IMG/VR virus record: IMGVR_UViG_3300050011_000072
Location: 1 to 59,219 of that record
Source of the DNA: a virus
Length of the DNA stretch: 59,219 nt
Direction: 5' to 3' (one strand)
Both the position numbers and the translations under genes were made by a program. Within the stretch, counting starts at the first letter, position 1; every line of letters starts with the position of its first letter. This document shows, in pieces, positions 42,048-48,639 of the stretch. The notes below the pieces were generated by a model. The model worked only from the letters and a program-made list of their open reading frames with translations. It was not told where the DNA came from and ran no database searches.

Positions 42048-42326
42048 TTAGACCGTAAAAACGTGCTTGCAATCAGGGCAGGTAATCAGCGCCGCCATAT
42101 CCTCGACTTCAACGATAGGCGCGCGGCCATCGAGCAATCGTTGAATGACGGTTTTGTCGATGATGATCTTGCCCTGCTTGAATGTCATCGTGATCGGCGA
42201 TGAAACAGTAAATGCCTTCGTCACCATGTAGGCGCGTTCGACCCCCACCGCTTCGACTTCAGCCGCTTTCGGCAAATGCATCACGGGCGGTCGGCCAGGC
42301 CCGCGCTTCTCTTGATGATTGCTCAT
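42048..42326 (-). CDS. Small protein with C-terminal CxxC, 92 aa
   Basis: A basic start (NHQEKRGPGRPPVMHLPKAA, AT-hook-like GRPP) is followed by a strand region and a C-terminal CPDCKHVF knuckle. It could bind DNA or metal. It overlaps the upstream gene by ATGA. Confidence 0.55.
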   Translation of the reverse strand: MSNHQEKRGPGRPPVMHLPKAAEVEAVGVERAYMVTKAFTVSSPITMTFKQGKIIIDKTVIQRLLDGRAPIVEVEDMAALITCPDCKHVFTV

Positions 42327-43558
42327 ACGACGTTGATCCCTTGCGCCACCAGCGCACTCAATAGCGTGTAATCCAGAATGCGCGGGCGTCCATACCAGAG
42401 TTGAATGATCGAGCCGCCGAAGGTCAATTCCGCATTTGCGCCAGGGATAACCGGGCCTGTGCCGCCGGCAAATTTGCCGCTGTTGCCGAGCGTGACAGTT
42501 TCACTTGCCGCCGTGCTCAACGTCATGACTTCGGTCGCTGCAGTCGATAGCGTGATCGTTTCATTGCCGGTGCCGGTAACTGCTTCGCTGAACGTGATCG
42601 AGCCGATAGCTGCCGGCCATGCGATGGAAACAACGTCAGGCGTGCCATTCGTTGCCGATATCCCGGCATTGACCAGCAATTCGTCGGCATTGATCAGATT
42701 GAACAACCCGGTTGCGATTGTTGCCGCTGTATCGAGTGCGCCAGCCGTGTATGTGACAGTTTGCGCGCCACCTGCGATGTTGGCATTGGTGATCGTAATC
42801 GCCGCTGTATCGCCTGCGATCACTGACGATGCCGCCACGGTTGCCAATGTCGGATTGACGATGTTCGGGAATACGCTCAATACAATTGGCTCTTCAGCCG
42901 CGGGGATCGCCACAACAACGGTAGAGGTGCCAGTCGCCGTGATGCTTGCCGCTGCCAACACGGTATTCGCATTGATCGCGTTTTTCAACGATGTTGCTTG
43001 CTGCGTTGCGGTATTGCCAGCAGTCGATGCCGCCGATACCAAAATCGGAGTAACGAACGTGCCGCCAGTGAATAGAACATTGAGCGTATCGCCCGTTACC
43101 GGAGTTCCCGACATGGTAATGACGGCCGAGCTTTCGGTCGGTGTAGTCAATACGGCCAGATTGCCAACAGGACCAGGCCAATTGAACGTGACCACGTTCG
43201 ACGTCGCAGGCGTGGTGCCGGTGGTCGCATACAAGCCGACCGCTTGCGCTTCAGCGTTACCATTGACCAGCGATGCGAATTCCTCCGCAACGGTTGCCGT
43301 AGTGTCAGACGTTTGGACGATATAAACCAAGTCCAGCACGCCATTCGGCAATATGCCGCACGAAATGACCATCGGGATAATATCGCCGTTGGTGATGGTG
43401 CCACCGATAGTTGCGGTGACGGTCGCCACGGCGCGCGGATTAGCTGAAATGAACTGCGCCGCCGTCAGCAGAGTGGTGATCCCAGGCGCTACCTGTGACG
43501 GCGTATCGAAGTTCGGTAGTAGTGTGGGCGAGCCACTTTGCAATGGTACGGAGGGCAT
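42323..43558 (-). CDS. Multi-domain virion surface protein with repeats, 411 aa
   Basis: The product is almost entirely Val/Thr/Ala-rich strand repeats. At least three related modules each contain a pattern like DT-ATVAEEFASLVNG / NTATQQATSLKNAINAN / DTAATIATGLFNLINAD. The same type of module appears inserted at 40000-40100. Such repeats usually form exposed beta domains on capsid or tail. The N terminus (SVPLQSGSPTLLPNFDTPSQ) probably anchors it. Confidence 0.6.
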   Translation of the reverse strand: MPSVPLQSGSPTLLPNFDTPSQVAPGITTLLTAAQFISANPRAVATVTATIGGTITNGDIIPMVISCGILPNGVLDLVYIVQTSDTTATVAEEFASLVNGNAEAQAVGLYATTGTTPATSNVVTFNWPGPVGNLAVLTTPTESSAVITMSGTPVTGDTLNVLFTGGTFVTPILVSAASTAGNTATQQATSLKNAINANTVLAAASITATGTSTVVVAIPAAEEPIVLSVFPNIVNPTLATVAASSVIAGDTAAITITNANIAGGAQTVTYTAGALDTAATIATGLFNLINADELLVNAGISATNGTPDVVSIAWPAAIGSITFSEAVTGTGNETITLSTAATEVMTLSTAASETVTLGNSGKFAGGTGPVIPGANAELTFGGSIIQLWYGRPRILDYTLLSALVAQGINVV

Positions 43559-43568
43559 GTTCTATCCT

Positions 43569-43757
43569 TTACTTTTGTTTGATTGCAACGCCGCGCCCGA
43601 TAGGCACTTTTCGCTGTCCATCGGCGGCGCGTTCGTCAACACGGCGCGAAGCCTGCGCCGATCCTGAATTTTTATCCCACCCCGGCACATGCATCTCGCC
43701 GGCGGTGGAATAGCGCACCTTCGTTGTGTTGGTGCGCTGGCCGATTACCTTGACCAT
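43569..43757 (-). CDS. Small basic protein, 62 aa
   Basis: A 62-residue Arg/Lys-rich protein (KVIGQRTNTTKVRYSTAGEM) in the head cluster. It is followed at once by the multi-domain protein. No family is recognised. Confidence 0.5.
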   Translation of the reverse strand: MVKVIGQRTNTTKVRYSTAGEMHVPGWDKNSGSAQASRRVDERAADGQRKVPIGRGVAIKQK

Positions 43758-43758
43758 G

Positions 43759-43968
43759 TTATCGGCCGGTTTGCTTGCTCATTGCATCGGCGTAATGCAC
43801 GGCGCTGCGCTCATTCACAGGACCAGGTGCCGCTTCAATGCCACCTTCACCGGGAACGGTCATCGACAATTTGCCACCGGGCTTGCCGGTTTTGATTGCC
43901 GGTGCAGCACGGCCGCCAGACGATTGACCGCGCAACGATGCACTGATATTTTTCGAGACTGCTTTCAT
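43759..43968 (-). CDS. Small basic disordered protein, 69 aa
   Basis: Ser/Gly/Lys-rich, likely disordered (KAVSKNISASLRGQSSGGRA). It is the first gene after the capsid terminator. Its last codons precede the next start by a base. Confidence 0.5.
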   Translation of the reverse strand: MKAVSKNISASLRGQSSGGRAAPAIKTGKPGGKLSMTVPGEGGIEAAPGPVNERSAVHYADAMSKQTGR

Positions 43969-43990
43969 GATTTACCTTTCGAGTGGATTC

Positions 43991-44017
43991 AAAAAAGACC
44001 GCATTGAAGCGGCCTTT
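43991..44017 (-). terminator. Rho-independent terminator after the major capsid gene
   Basis: On the minus strand AAAGGCCGC and GCGGTCTTT form a 9-bp stem (one G-U) with a 6-base loop, and the T-tract totals six. It lies 17 bases after the capsid stop. It would insulate high capsid expression from downstream genes. Confidence 0.85.
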
Positions 44018-44033
44018 GCCAAACAATTACCGA

Positions 44034-45431
44034 TTAGCCGGCATGAGCAACCACGCAAGCGCGCTTCCATGCTGCAGACGACGCAGTAGGGATAATCGAG
44101 GGAGTGGCCGTGAGGTCGGTCGGAACTGCGTAATCGCCGATCCAGGTCCACGATAGCGATGCGAACCGATTCAGTCGGTCGATAGGTGGGCGAATGATTT
44201 GCAGCACGTTATCAACCATCATCGTGTTGGCAATCGGGGTGACGCCTTCGCGGGAGAGGTATGTTTCCATGCCCTCGAAATTGCCCTCGATCAGGCATTC
44301 AGCCCCCAGAACGATCGGACGACGCACGGTAACGCCGACTTGCGATGCGCCGGTAGAGCCGTTTGCATTGGCGCTGCCACCCAATTGAACGTAGGCGTTG
44401 GTGGTCGGAATAAACGTCATGCCGAGCATCACGTACACGTCCGACCGCTTGATCACCTCGCTGTCTTGACGGCTGGCAAAATAGACCTTGAAATCCTGAT
44501 CAGCCATCAATTGGCGATGGGATACATCGTCGAGAATGACGTGATAGGTGCCATCGGACATAACCGGCACACCGTTCGAGCGCAGGCCGGCGACCGCATC
44601 CTGCAGCAATCCGAGCGTGAGAGTATCCTGCATCGACAATTGCGCGTCGGACACATGCCCGGAAGGGCGCTTGATTGCCGGAGCGTAGGACGCGATCAGC
44701 GCATCGCCATTTGCCGGGGTATTGGCGGCGGCGGGATAGATCGTCAAATAGCCGGAAACGCCGTCAGGGGTTGTCGAATAATTCGTTGCGGTCGGCGCAA
44801 CTGCGGTGATCGTCAGCGATTGTGTGTAGCCGGCACTCGATACGGCATATTCCTGCACCGTGATCGGATTGGTGCCGCTTACACCGATTGGCGTTCCGTT
44901 GACCCATGTATTTTGAAATCCACGGATATCGTCAACGTAGACCAGCGTAGTGCTGTCGCTACCGAGATCGGACCGCACGCGGGTATTTGCCCCGACGTAG
45001 GCCGAAAACAGTTTGAACCGGCTGATCAGTTCGCGGGATTGCGATGCCTGCACGCCATTGTTGCGGCTGTTGGCAATGAAATCATCGGCGATTGTTGCCT
45101 CGGTACCGAGGATATCGACGTCCACGGTGTCGGCATACGGCTGCAGCGTGAAACTGTATTGCTCAATCGAATAACTCGATGGCGTCATGCCGTTATCCAA
45201 TGCGTTGAGCGTGGAAACGGGCAATGGGGTACGTGTCGGTGCCTTGCGGCCCTTGCGAGTGCGCGTCAGTGTTTCGCCAATGCGGCCGGGGATGGTTTCC
45301 TGCACGGCGCACGAACGATAAGCAAGAACGGAATCAAGCCCTTCTTCCAATTCGCGTTCCAGAAAACCTTGTTGCAATTCGTTTGCGAGTGCCGAAGGCA
45401 GCCACGCAAAGTCAGTCGTTGCGATAGTCAT
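44034..45431 (-). CDS. Major capsid protein
   Basis: I prefer ATG 45431, after GGAGC, to an upstream TTG. The 465-residue protein lies between scaffold and neck genes and has its own promoter and terminator. It contains GRKAPTRTPLPVSTLNALDN, then a YSIEQYSFTLQPYADTVDVD block like the P-domain entry of N4-gp56-type HK97-fold capsids. FAASLSWTWIGDYAVP-like ends complete the shell domain. An insertion at about 180-260 with SLTITAVAPTATNY may be surface-exposed. Confidence 0.85.
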   Translation of the reverse strand: MTIATTDFAWLPSALANELQQGFLERELEEGLDSVLAYRSCAVQETIPGRIGETLTRTRKGRKAPTRTPLPVSTLNALDNGMTPSSYSIEQYSFTLQPYADTVDVDILGTEATIADDFIANSRNNGVQASQSRELISRFKLFSAYVGANTRVRSDLGSDSTTLVYVDDIRGFQNTWVNGTPIGVSGTNPITVQEYAVSSAGYTQSLTITAVAPTATNYSTTPDGVSGYLTIYPAAANTPANGDALIASYAPAIKRPSGHVSDAQLSMQDTLTLGLLQDAVAGLRSNGVPVMSDGTYHVILDDVSHRQLMADQDFKVYFASRQDSEVIKRSDVYVMLGMTFIPTTNAYVQLGGSANANGSTGASQVGVTVRRPIVLGAECLIEGNFEGMETYLSREGVTPIANTMMVDNVLQIIRPPIDRLNRFASLSWTWIGDYAVPTDLTATPSIIPTASSAAWKRACVVAHAG

Positions 45432-45460
45432 GTAAAGCTCCAATTTTTAGGGAAAGTTGA

Positions 45461-45487
45461 CCCGGAGATGTGAGAAGTCACACCGGG
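45461..45487 (-). promoter_or_regulatory. Hairpin in the capsid leader
   Basis: CCCGG and CCGGG plus TGTGA and TCACA form two stacked 5-bp stems with an AGA bulge and a four-base loop. It lies 30 bases upstream of the capsid start, with no T-tract, so it may stabilise the mRNA rather than terminate. Confidence 0.5.
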
Positions 45488-45570
45488 ATTCCGGGCGCCT
45501 GGCCCGCTTGATACGCGATTCGCCGAAATTGGCGATCAAGCTCGTCCGCTCGATTGCGGCATGCCCAGAC

Positions 45571-45599
45571 ATTTTACTGGTGCGGGGAACCTGTCCCAA
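45571..45599 (-). promoter_or_regulatory. Promoter for the major capsid gene
   Basis: On the minus strand TTGGGA (45599-45594) and TAAAAT (45576-45571) are separated by 17 bases. This leaves about 130 bases of leader to the capsid start. The 222-base gap between scaffold and capsid holds no gene but this promoter and two hairpins; a second, longer palindrome centres near 45527. Confidence 0.6.
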
Positions 45600-45665
45600 C
45601 TCTCACGCAATTCCTATTTCTAGGGAGAGTTTCGGCCTGTTGTCCACAGACTGGATTTTGAAACT

Positions 45666-46286
45666 TTAACGCTTTGCCAATTTCAGCATCGACGCTTTTT
45701 TGCGCGCTTCATATTCCGCTTTTGGCAGTTCGCGCAAATTGGTTCCCGGAGGATTGACAACCGGCGCCGGTTTGCCGGGAGCGCCGGATGCAGTAGGTGG
45801 GACGACAACGGCGGCAGCGCCAAAATACGATGGCTTGCTTTCCTTGAATGCGGCAATGGCTTCGGCAACGCCGGTCACTGTTCCGTCTTCACCCAACTTC
45901 ACGCCGTCGCGCTTCACCAGCGCCAGCAGGTCGAGGTCGTTCAATCCAGCCTGCATTGCGGCAATCTTCAATTCCGATTCGATGATGCGCGGCTCGTACG
46001 TTTTCACGCGAGTGTTTGCGGTTTCCGTCGCTGTGGCGATTTTTGCCGCGGCCTCATCCTGCGCGGTCTTCGCGGCAGCAAGTGCGGCATCGGATTGCGC
46101 TTTCGCCTCTTTTGCCGTCAATCGAGCGGCGGCGGCATCGGCGCGCGCATCGCCTAAATCACGCTTAGTGCGGTCGTATTGATCTTGAGATACGGTTTTG
46201 GCGGCGGCGCGTTGTGCTGCAGCAGCGGCATCGGCATTTGCGGAGGCTGTTGCTGCGTCGGCAGCGGCTTGTTCTTCAGGTGTCAT
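45666..46286 (-). CDS. Scaffolding protein
   Basis: The 206-residue protein is Ala/Lys/Asp-rich and almost entirely helical, with a long coiled coil from about 10 to 110 and a GLNDLDLLALVKRDGVKLGE block typical of scaffolds. The basic C-terminal tail (EYEARKKASMLKLAKR) would contact the capsid protein. It lies directly before the capsid gene. Confidence 0.8.
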   Translation of the reverse strand: MTPEEQAAADAATASANADAAAAAQRAAAKTVSQDQYDRTKRDLGDARADAAAARLTAKEAKAQSDAALAAAKTAQDEAAAKIATATETANTRVKTYEPRIIESELKIAAMQAGLNDLDLLALVKRDGVKLGEDGTVTGVAEAIAAFKESKPSYFGAAAVVVPPTASGAPGKPAPVVNPPGTNLRELPKAEYEARKKASMLKLAKR

Positions 46287-46310
46287 TGTCCATTTTCCTT
46301 TTGATTAAAA

Positions 46311-46661
46311 TTACATCCCGCCGATGCCAATACCCCAATTTGAGGTAACAGCCGTTACGGCCGTAGCATTGGCAACTGTCACCACGAAATAAAATGCAGG
46401 GCATGCGTCGGATAGCACGCAATTCCCGGCCACGTTGGCCGTTGTCGCAGCCGAATTTGATGTCAGCGGAACCGCGCTATTGGCGTCCATGTAGCGTTGA
46501 ATCTTGATTGTCACAATCTGCGTCGCGAGCAATGCCGCCACAATCGCGCCGTAGCCATCATTTGCAATCGGGCCTGAACTCCATGTTTCGCCGGCCACGA
46601 TAAATGACGGGAATCCTGCCGCCGGAACAACGCCGATTGCCGGGTTATTGTAGATAGCCAT
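46311..46661 (-). CDS. Putative capsid decoration protein, 116 aa
   Basis: A strand-rich, Ala/Thr-rich protein (PSFIVAGETWSSGPIANDGY) with two Cys in NCVLSDACPAFYF. It sits between the repeat protein and the scaffold. It could be a head decoration protein; no motif proves it. Confidence 0.5.
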   Translation of the reverse strand: MAIYNNPAIGVVPAAGFPSFIVAGETWSSGPIANDGYGAIVAALLATQIVTIKIQRYMDANSAVPLTSNSAATTANVAGNCVLSDACPAFYFVVTVANATAVTAVTSNWGIGIGGM

Positions 46662-47152
46662 TAGTACAGCCCTCCAGGCGCGTAGTGCGGTTGAACCGTT
46701 GGGATCGCCGATAGCTGCGATGCGGTGAGCGCCGCCGCTTGCGCGGTAGTCAATGCGTATGCCTGCGCGGTAGTCGCAGAGCCGAAACTGGCCGGTTGCA
46801 ATGCTGCGATCTGTGTAGTCGTAAGCGCCACCACCTGCGCGGTCGATAAACCATGACTCACCTGTGCCGCCGTTAATGCGGCAACCTGCGCGGTTGTCAG
46901 TGCGGCGACTTGCGCGGTGGTCAATCCCAGGTTAATTTGTGATGTGGTCAGCGCCCCTACGTCAGCCGTCGGCATTGCCGCAATCGTCGCTGTCACGAAT
47001 GCCGGTATCTGCGCGGTGGTCAATGCGATCAATTGACCGGTCGCAAGCCCTGCAATATCGGCAGTCGTCGCGGCGGCGATCTGCGCCGTGGTGAGCGCGA
47101 CGACTTGCGCAGTCGTTAAAATCGGCGGCCCGTTGAATAAACCCATTGTCAT
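46661..47152 (-). CDS. LTTAQ-repeat protein, 163 aa
   Basis: From residue 13 the protein is built of about sixteen eight-residue units with consensus LTTAQ(V/I)AA. The family occurs in bacterial adhesins and some phage virion proteins and probably forms a rod of short helices. The N terminus (MTMGLFNGPP) and the C terminus (PHYAPGGLY) are non-repeat caps. In a phage head operon it is probably a surface fibre or decoration. Confidence 0.75.
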   Translation of the reverse strand: MTMGLFNGPPILTTAQVVALTTAQIAAATTADIAGLATGQLIALTTAQIPAFVTATIAAMPTADVGALTTSQINLGLTTAQVAALTTAQVAALTAAQVSHGLSTAQVVALTTTQIAALQPASFGSATTAQAYALTTAQAAALTASQLSAIPTVQPHYAPGGLY

Positions 47153-47156
47153 GTCC

Positions 47157-47372
47157 TTAACTTTTGATTATTGCTAATAGCTGATCTTGCGCGATCTGTT
47201 GACCGAGCGCCACAAATACGGATACCGTGCCAGCGCATGATGCGCGAATGTCATAGAGCATTTTCATGCACTCAATCTGCATGATCAATTCGTCGTCGGC
47301 CACTACCACACCAGATTCGACAAAAAATTGCGCCACCATGCCCATGATCGGCGACGTGATATTTATTTTCAA
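47157..47372 (-). CDS. Stand-alone biotinyl-domain (BCCP-like) protein
   Basis: The start is TTG 47372, after GAGGG and overlapping the upstream stop (TTGA). The 71 residues are one biotinyl/lipoyl domain: TSPIMGMVAQFFVESGVVVA, then IECMKM, then CAGTVSVFVALGQQIAQDQL and LAIIKS. The target lysine is Lys37, flanked by Met on both sides as in biotinylated domains, and 34 residues from the C terminus. That is the same distance as the biotinylated lysine of E. coli BCCP. No biotin ligase is in the window, so host BirA would have to modify it. Sitting in the head cluster, it may tag virions or divert the host ligase. Function is unproven. Confidence 0.88.
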   Translation of the reverse strand: MKINITSPIMGMVAQFFVESGVVVADDELIMQIECMKMLYDIRASCAGTVSVFVALGQQIAQDQLLAIIKS

Positions 47373-47707
47373 ATTTCCCTCGCATCCGGTTCGCGCCAGT
47401 TAATCGTTACCTGCGGCGCAAACGTGTCACGCGAAAACAACCGCAAAATCAGCCCATCCTCTGCAAATGCATTTAGGACAAATGAGCCGGTAAATGCAGA
47501 CGGCATGAAAAACAGGTCATTGCCGGTTGCGTCAGTCAATAGGATATTTCCCCATGCGCCCTGTGAGCAAATCATCACGCTATACAATTCTGCACTGCGT
47601 CTCGATAGCCGATGCAAACCCGGCAATCCTATGCTCGCCGACCGCATGAGGCTGCCAGGGCATGGTCGCCCGATGACCTCGTTTATTTGCGCTTGAACGG
47701 GAGCCAT
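47369..47707 (-). CDS. Head-cluster hypothetical protein A, 112 aa
   Basis: The 112-residue protein has a C-terminal block GSFVLNAFAEDGLILRLFSR and APQVTINWRE. Its neighbour at 47683-48048 has GTWMLNAGFKHGLTIRSV and APVASIVWLP in the same order, so the two are paralogues. It overlaps that gene by 25 bases and couples to the biotinyl gene by TTGA. Confidence 0.6.
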   Translation of the reverse strand: MAPVQAQINEVIGRPCPGSLMRSASIGLPGLHRLSRRSAELYSVMICSQGAWGNILLTDATGNDLFFMPSAFTGSFVLNAFAEDGLILRLFSRDTFAPQVTINWREPDAREI

Positions 47708-48048
47708 ACAATCGACGCCACAGGGGCGACTTCAGCGGTTCCGCCCACACTGCGGATTGTCAGCCCGTGTTTAAACCCCGCATTGAGCATCCAGGTTCCC
47801 ATGCAGCATGGTGATGCACGATAAAATTCATATCCGACCGTCGGATCTTCGGTGGCGTCGAAAAACCCATTTTCGTCGGGCACGCCATCAATAAAATGTA
47901 GGCTCCCACTGCCCGCATGAGTGACGGCGGCGACGATCAACGTGCCTTCGCCGCGCTCCAGGCAATAGATGCCTTTCTCGCGCAGCAGGAAACATTTCCC
48001 CCCCATCGGCGGCATTGGCCGCTCCATAAACTGCACTCTATTTTGCAT
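47683..48048 (-). CDS. Head-cluster hypothetical protein B, 121 aa
   Basis: A paralogue of the next gene, with an added N-terminal half (CFLLREKGIYCLERGEGTLI) and a Cys pair in RASPCCMGTW. Strand pattern suggests a small beta-sandwich, fitting a head decoration role by context. Confidence 0.6.
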   Translation of the reverse strand: MQNRVQFMERPMPPMGGKCFLLREKGIYCLERGEGTLIVAAVTHAGSGSLHFIDGVPDENGFFDATEDPTVGYEFYRASPCCMGTWMLNAGFKHGLTIRSVGGTAEVAPVASIVWLPFKRK

Positions 48049-48253
48049 TGAGTTGCGTTTCGCAGTCGGACGTAAATTGTTTCAGCATCGCGATCATGTT
48101 GGTCAATTCCACATTCGATAAATAATGGATTCGACCGTCGCGCGCGCCCATGTCTGTGGCGATAACGCAGAATCCGTAGCCGTCCAGCGTTGAACCGAGT
48201 GCCTTGCCGGCCTCCGTCATGCGCCATCGATGTTGGATGTCTACCGCTCTCAT
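48038..48253 (-). CDS. Hypothetical protein, 71 aa
   Basis: The product begins MRAVDIQHRWRMTEAGKALG and ends with a helical segment (LTNMIAMLKQFTSDCETQLN). Start overlaps the metallopeptidase stop (ATGA). No family is recognised. Confidence 0.5.
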   Translation of the reverse strand: MRAVDIQHRWRMTEAGKALGSTLDGYGFCVIATDMGARDGRIHYLSNVELTNMIAMLKQFTSDCETQLNAK

Positions 48254-48639
48254 TTTTTATTGGCTTTCTTGCATGTCTGTTCGCGAAACGAGAACATCAG
48301 TTCTTGCGCAATCCATTGAATTGCATACGCCTCTATTTCATCGCCGGGCGATTGTTCGCCGATATATTTGCAATACGACTGCCAAATATGGACGGCCTCA
48401 TGCATCAATAGTGCGGCAATATAAATAGGGTCTTTGCCCGTGAAATCTTTTACGCATACTAGCGCAATTTCCTGATCTGTCTGCGATTTGAAAAAATGCG
48501 TTGTCGCACCAGTTAGACTAAATGCCGGGAGATTTTCAAACCCAAATTTGCGCAACTCTGAGTGGAAATCAGCTACCGTTAGGCACAGTGCATATGGCTG
48601 GCAAAATCCTATGCCTCGATCCAGCCATTTGACCGTCAT
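48250..48639 (-). CDS. Putative zinc metallopeptidase (HExxH), 129 aa
   Basis: The motif LLMHEAVHIWQSYCKYIG places HEAVH at residues 80-84. The acidic cluster DEIEAYAIQ at 100-108 provides a possible third zinc ligand (Glu101 or Glu103). The arrangement is gluzincin-like, though the domain is small. It is coupled to the portal stop and could act in head maturation or be a virion enzyme. Catalysis is inferred from motif only. Confidence 0.7.
   Translation of the reverse strand: MTVKWLDRGIGFCQPYALCLTVADFHSELRKFGFENLPAFSLTGATTHFFKSQTDQEIALVCVKDFTGKDPIYIAALLMHEAVHIWQSYCKYIGEQSPGDEIEAYAIQWIAQELMFSFREQTCKKANKK

Noticed and set aside
42405-43325. 306-codon plus-strand frame opposite the repeat protein
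   Set aside because: Low-complexity mirror of a Val/Thr/Ala-rich gene; no start signal.
44199-45473. 424-codon plus-strand open frame opposite the capsid gene
   Set aside because: It is antisense to a gene with clear capsid context, has no ribosome site and gives an Arg/Cys/His-rich composition typical of shadow frames.
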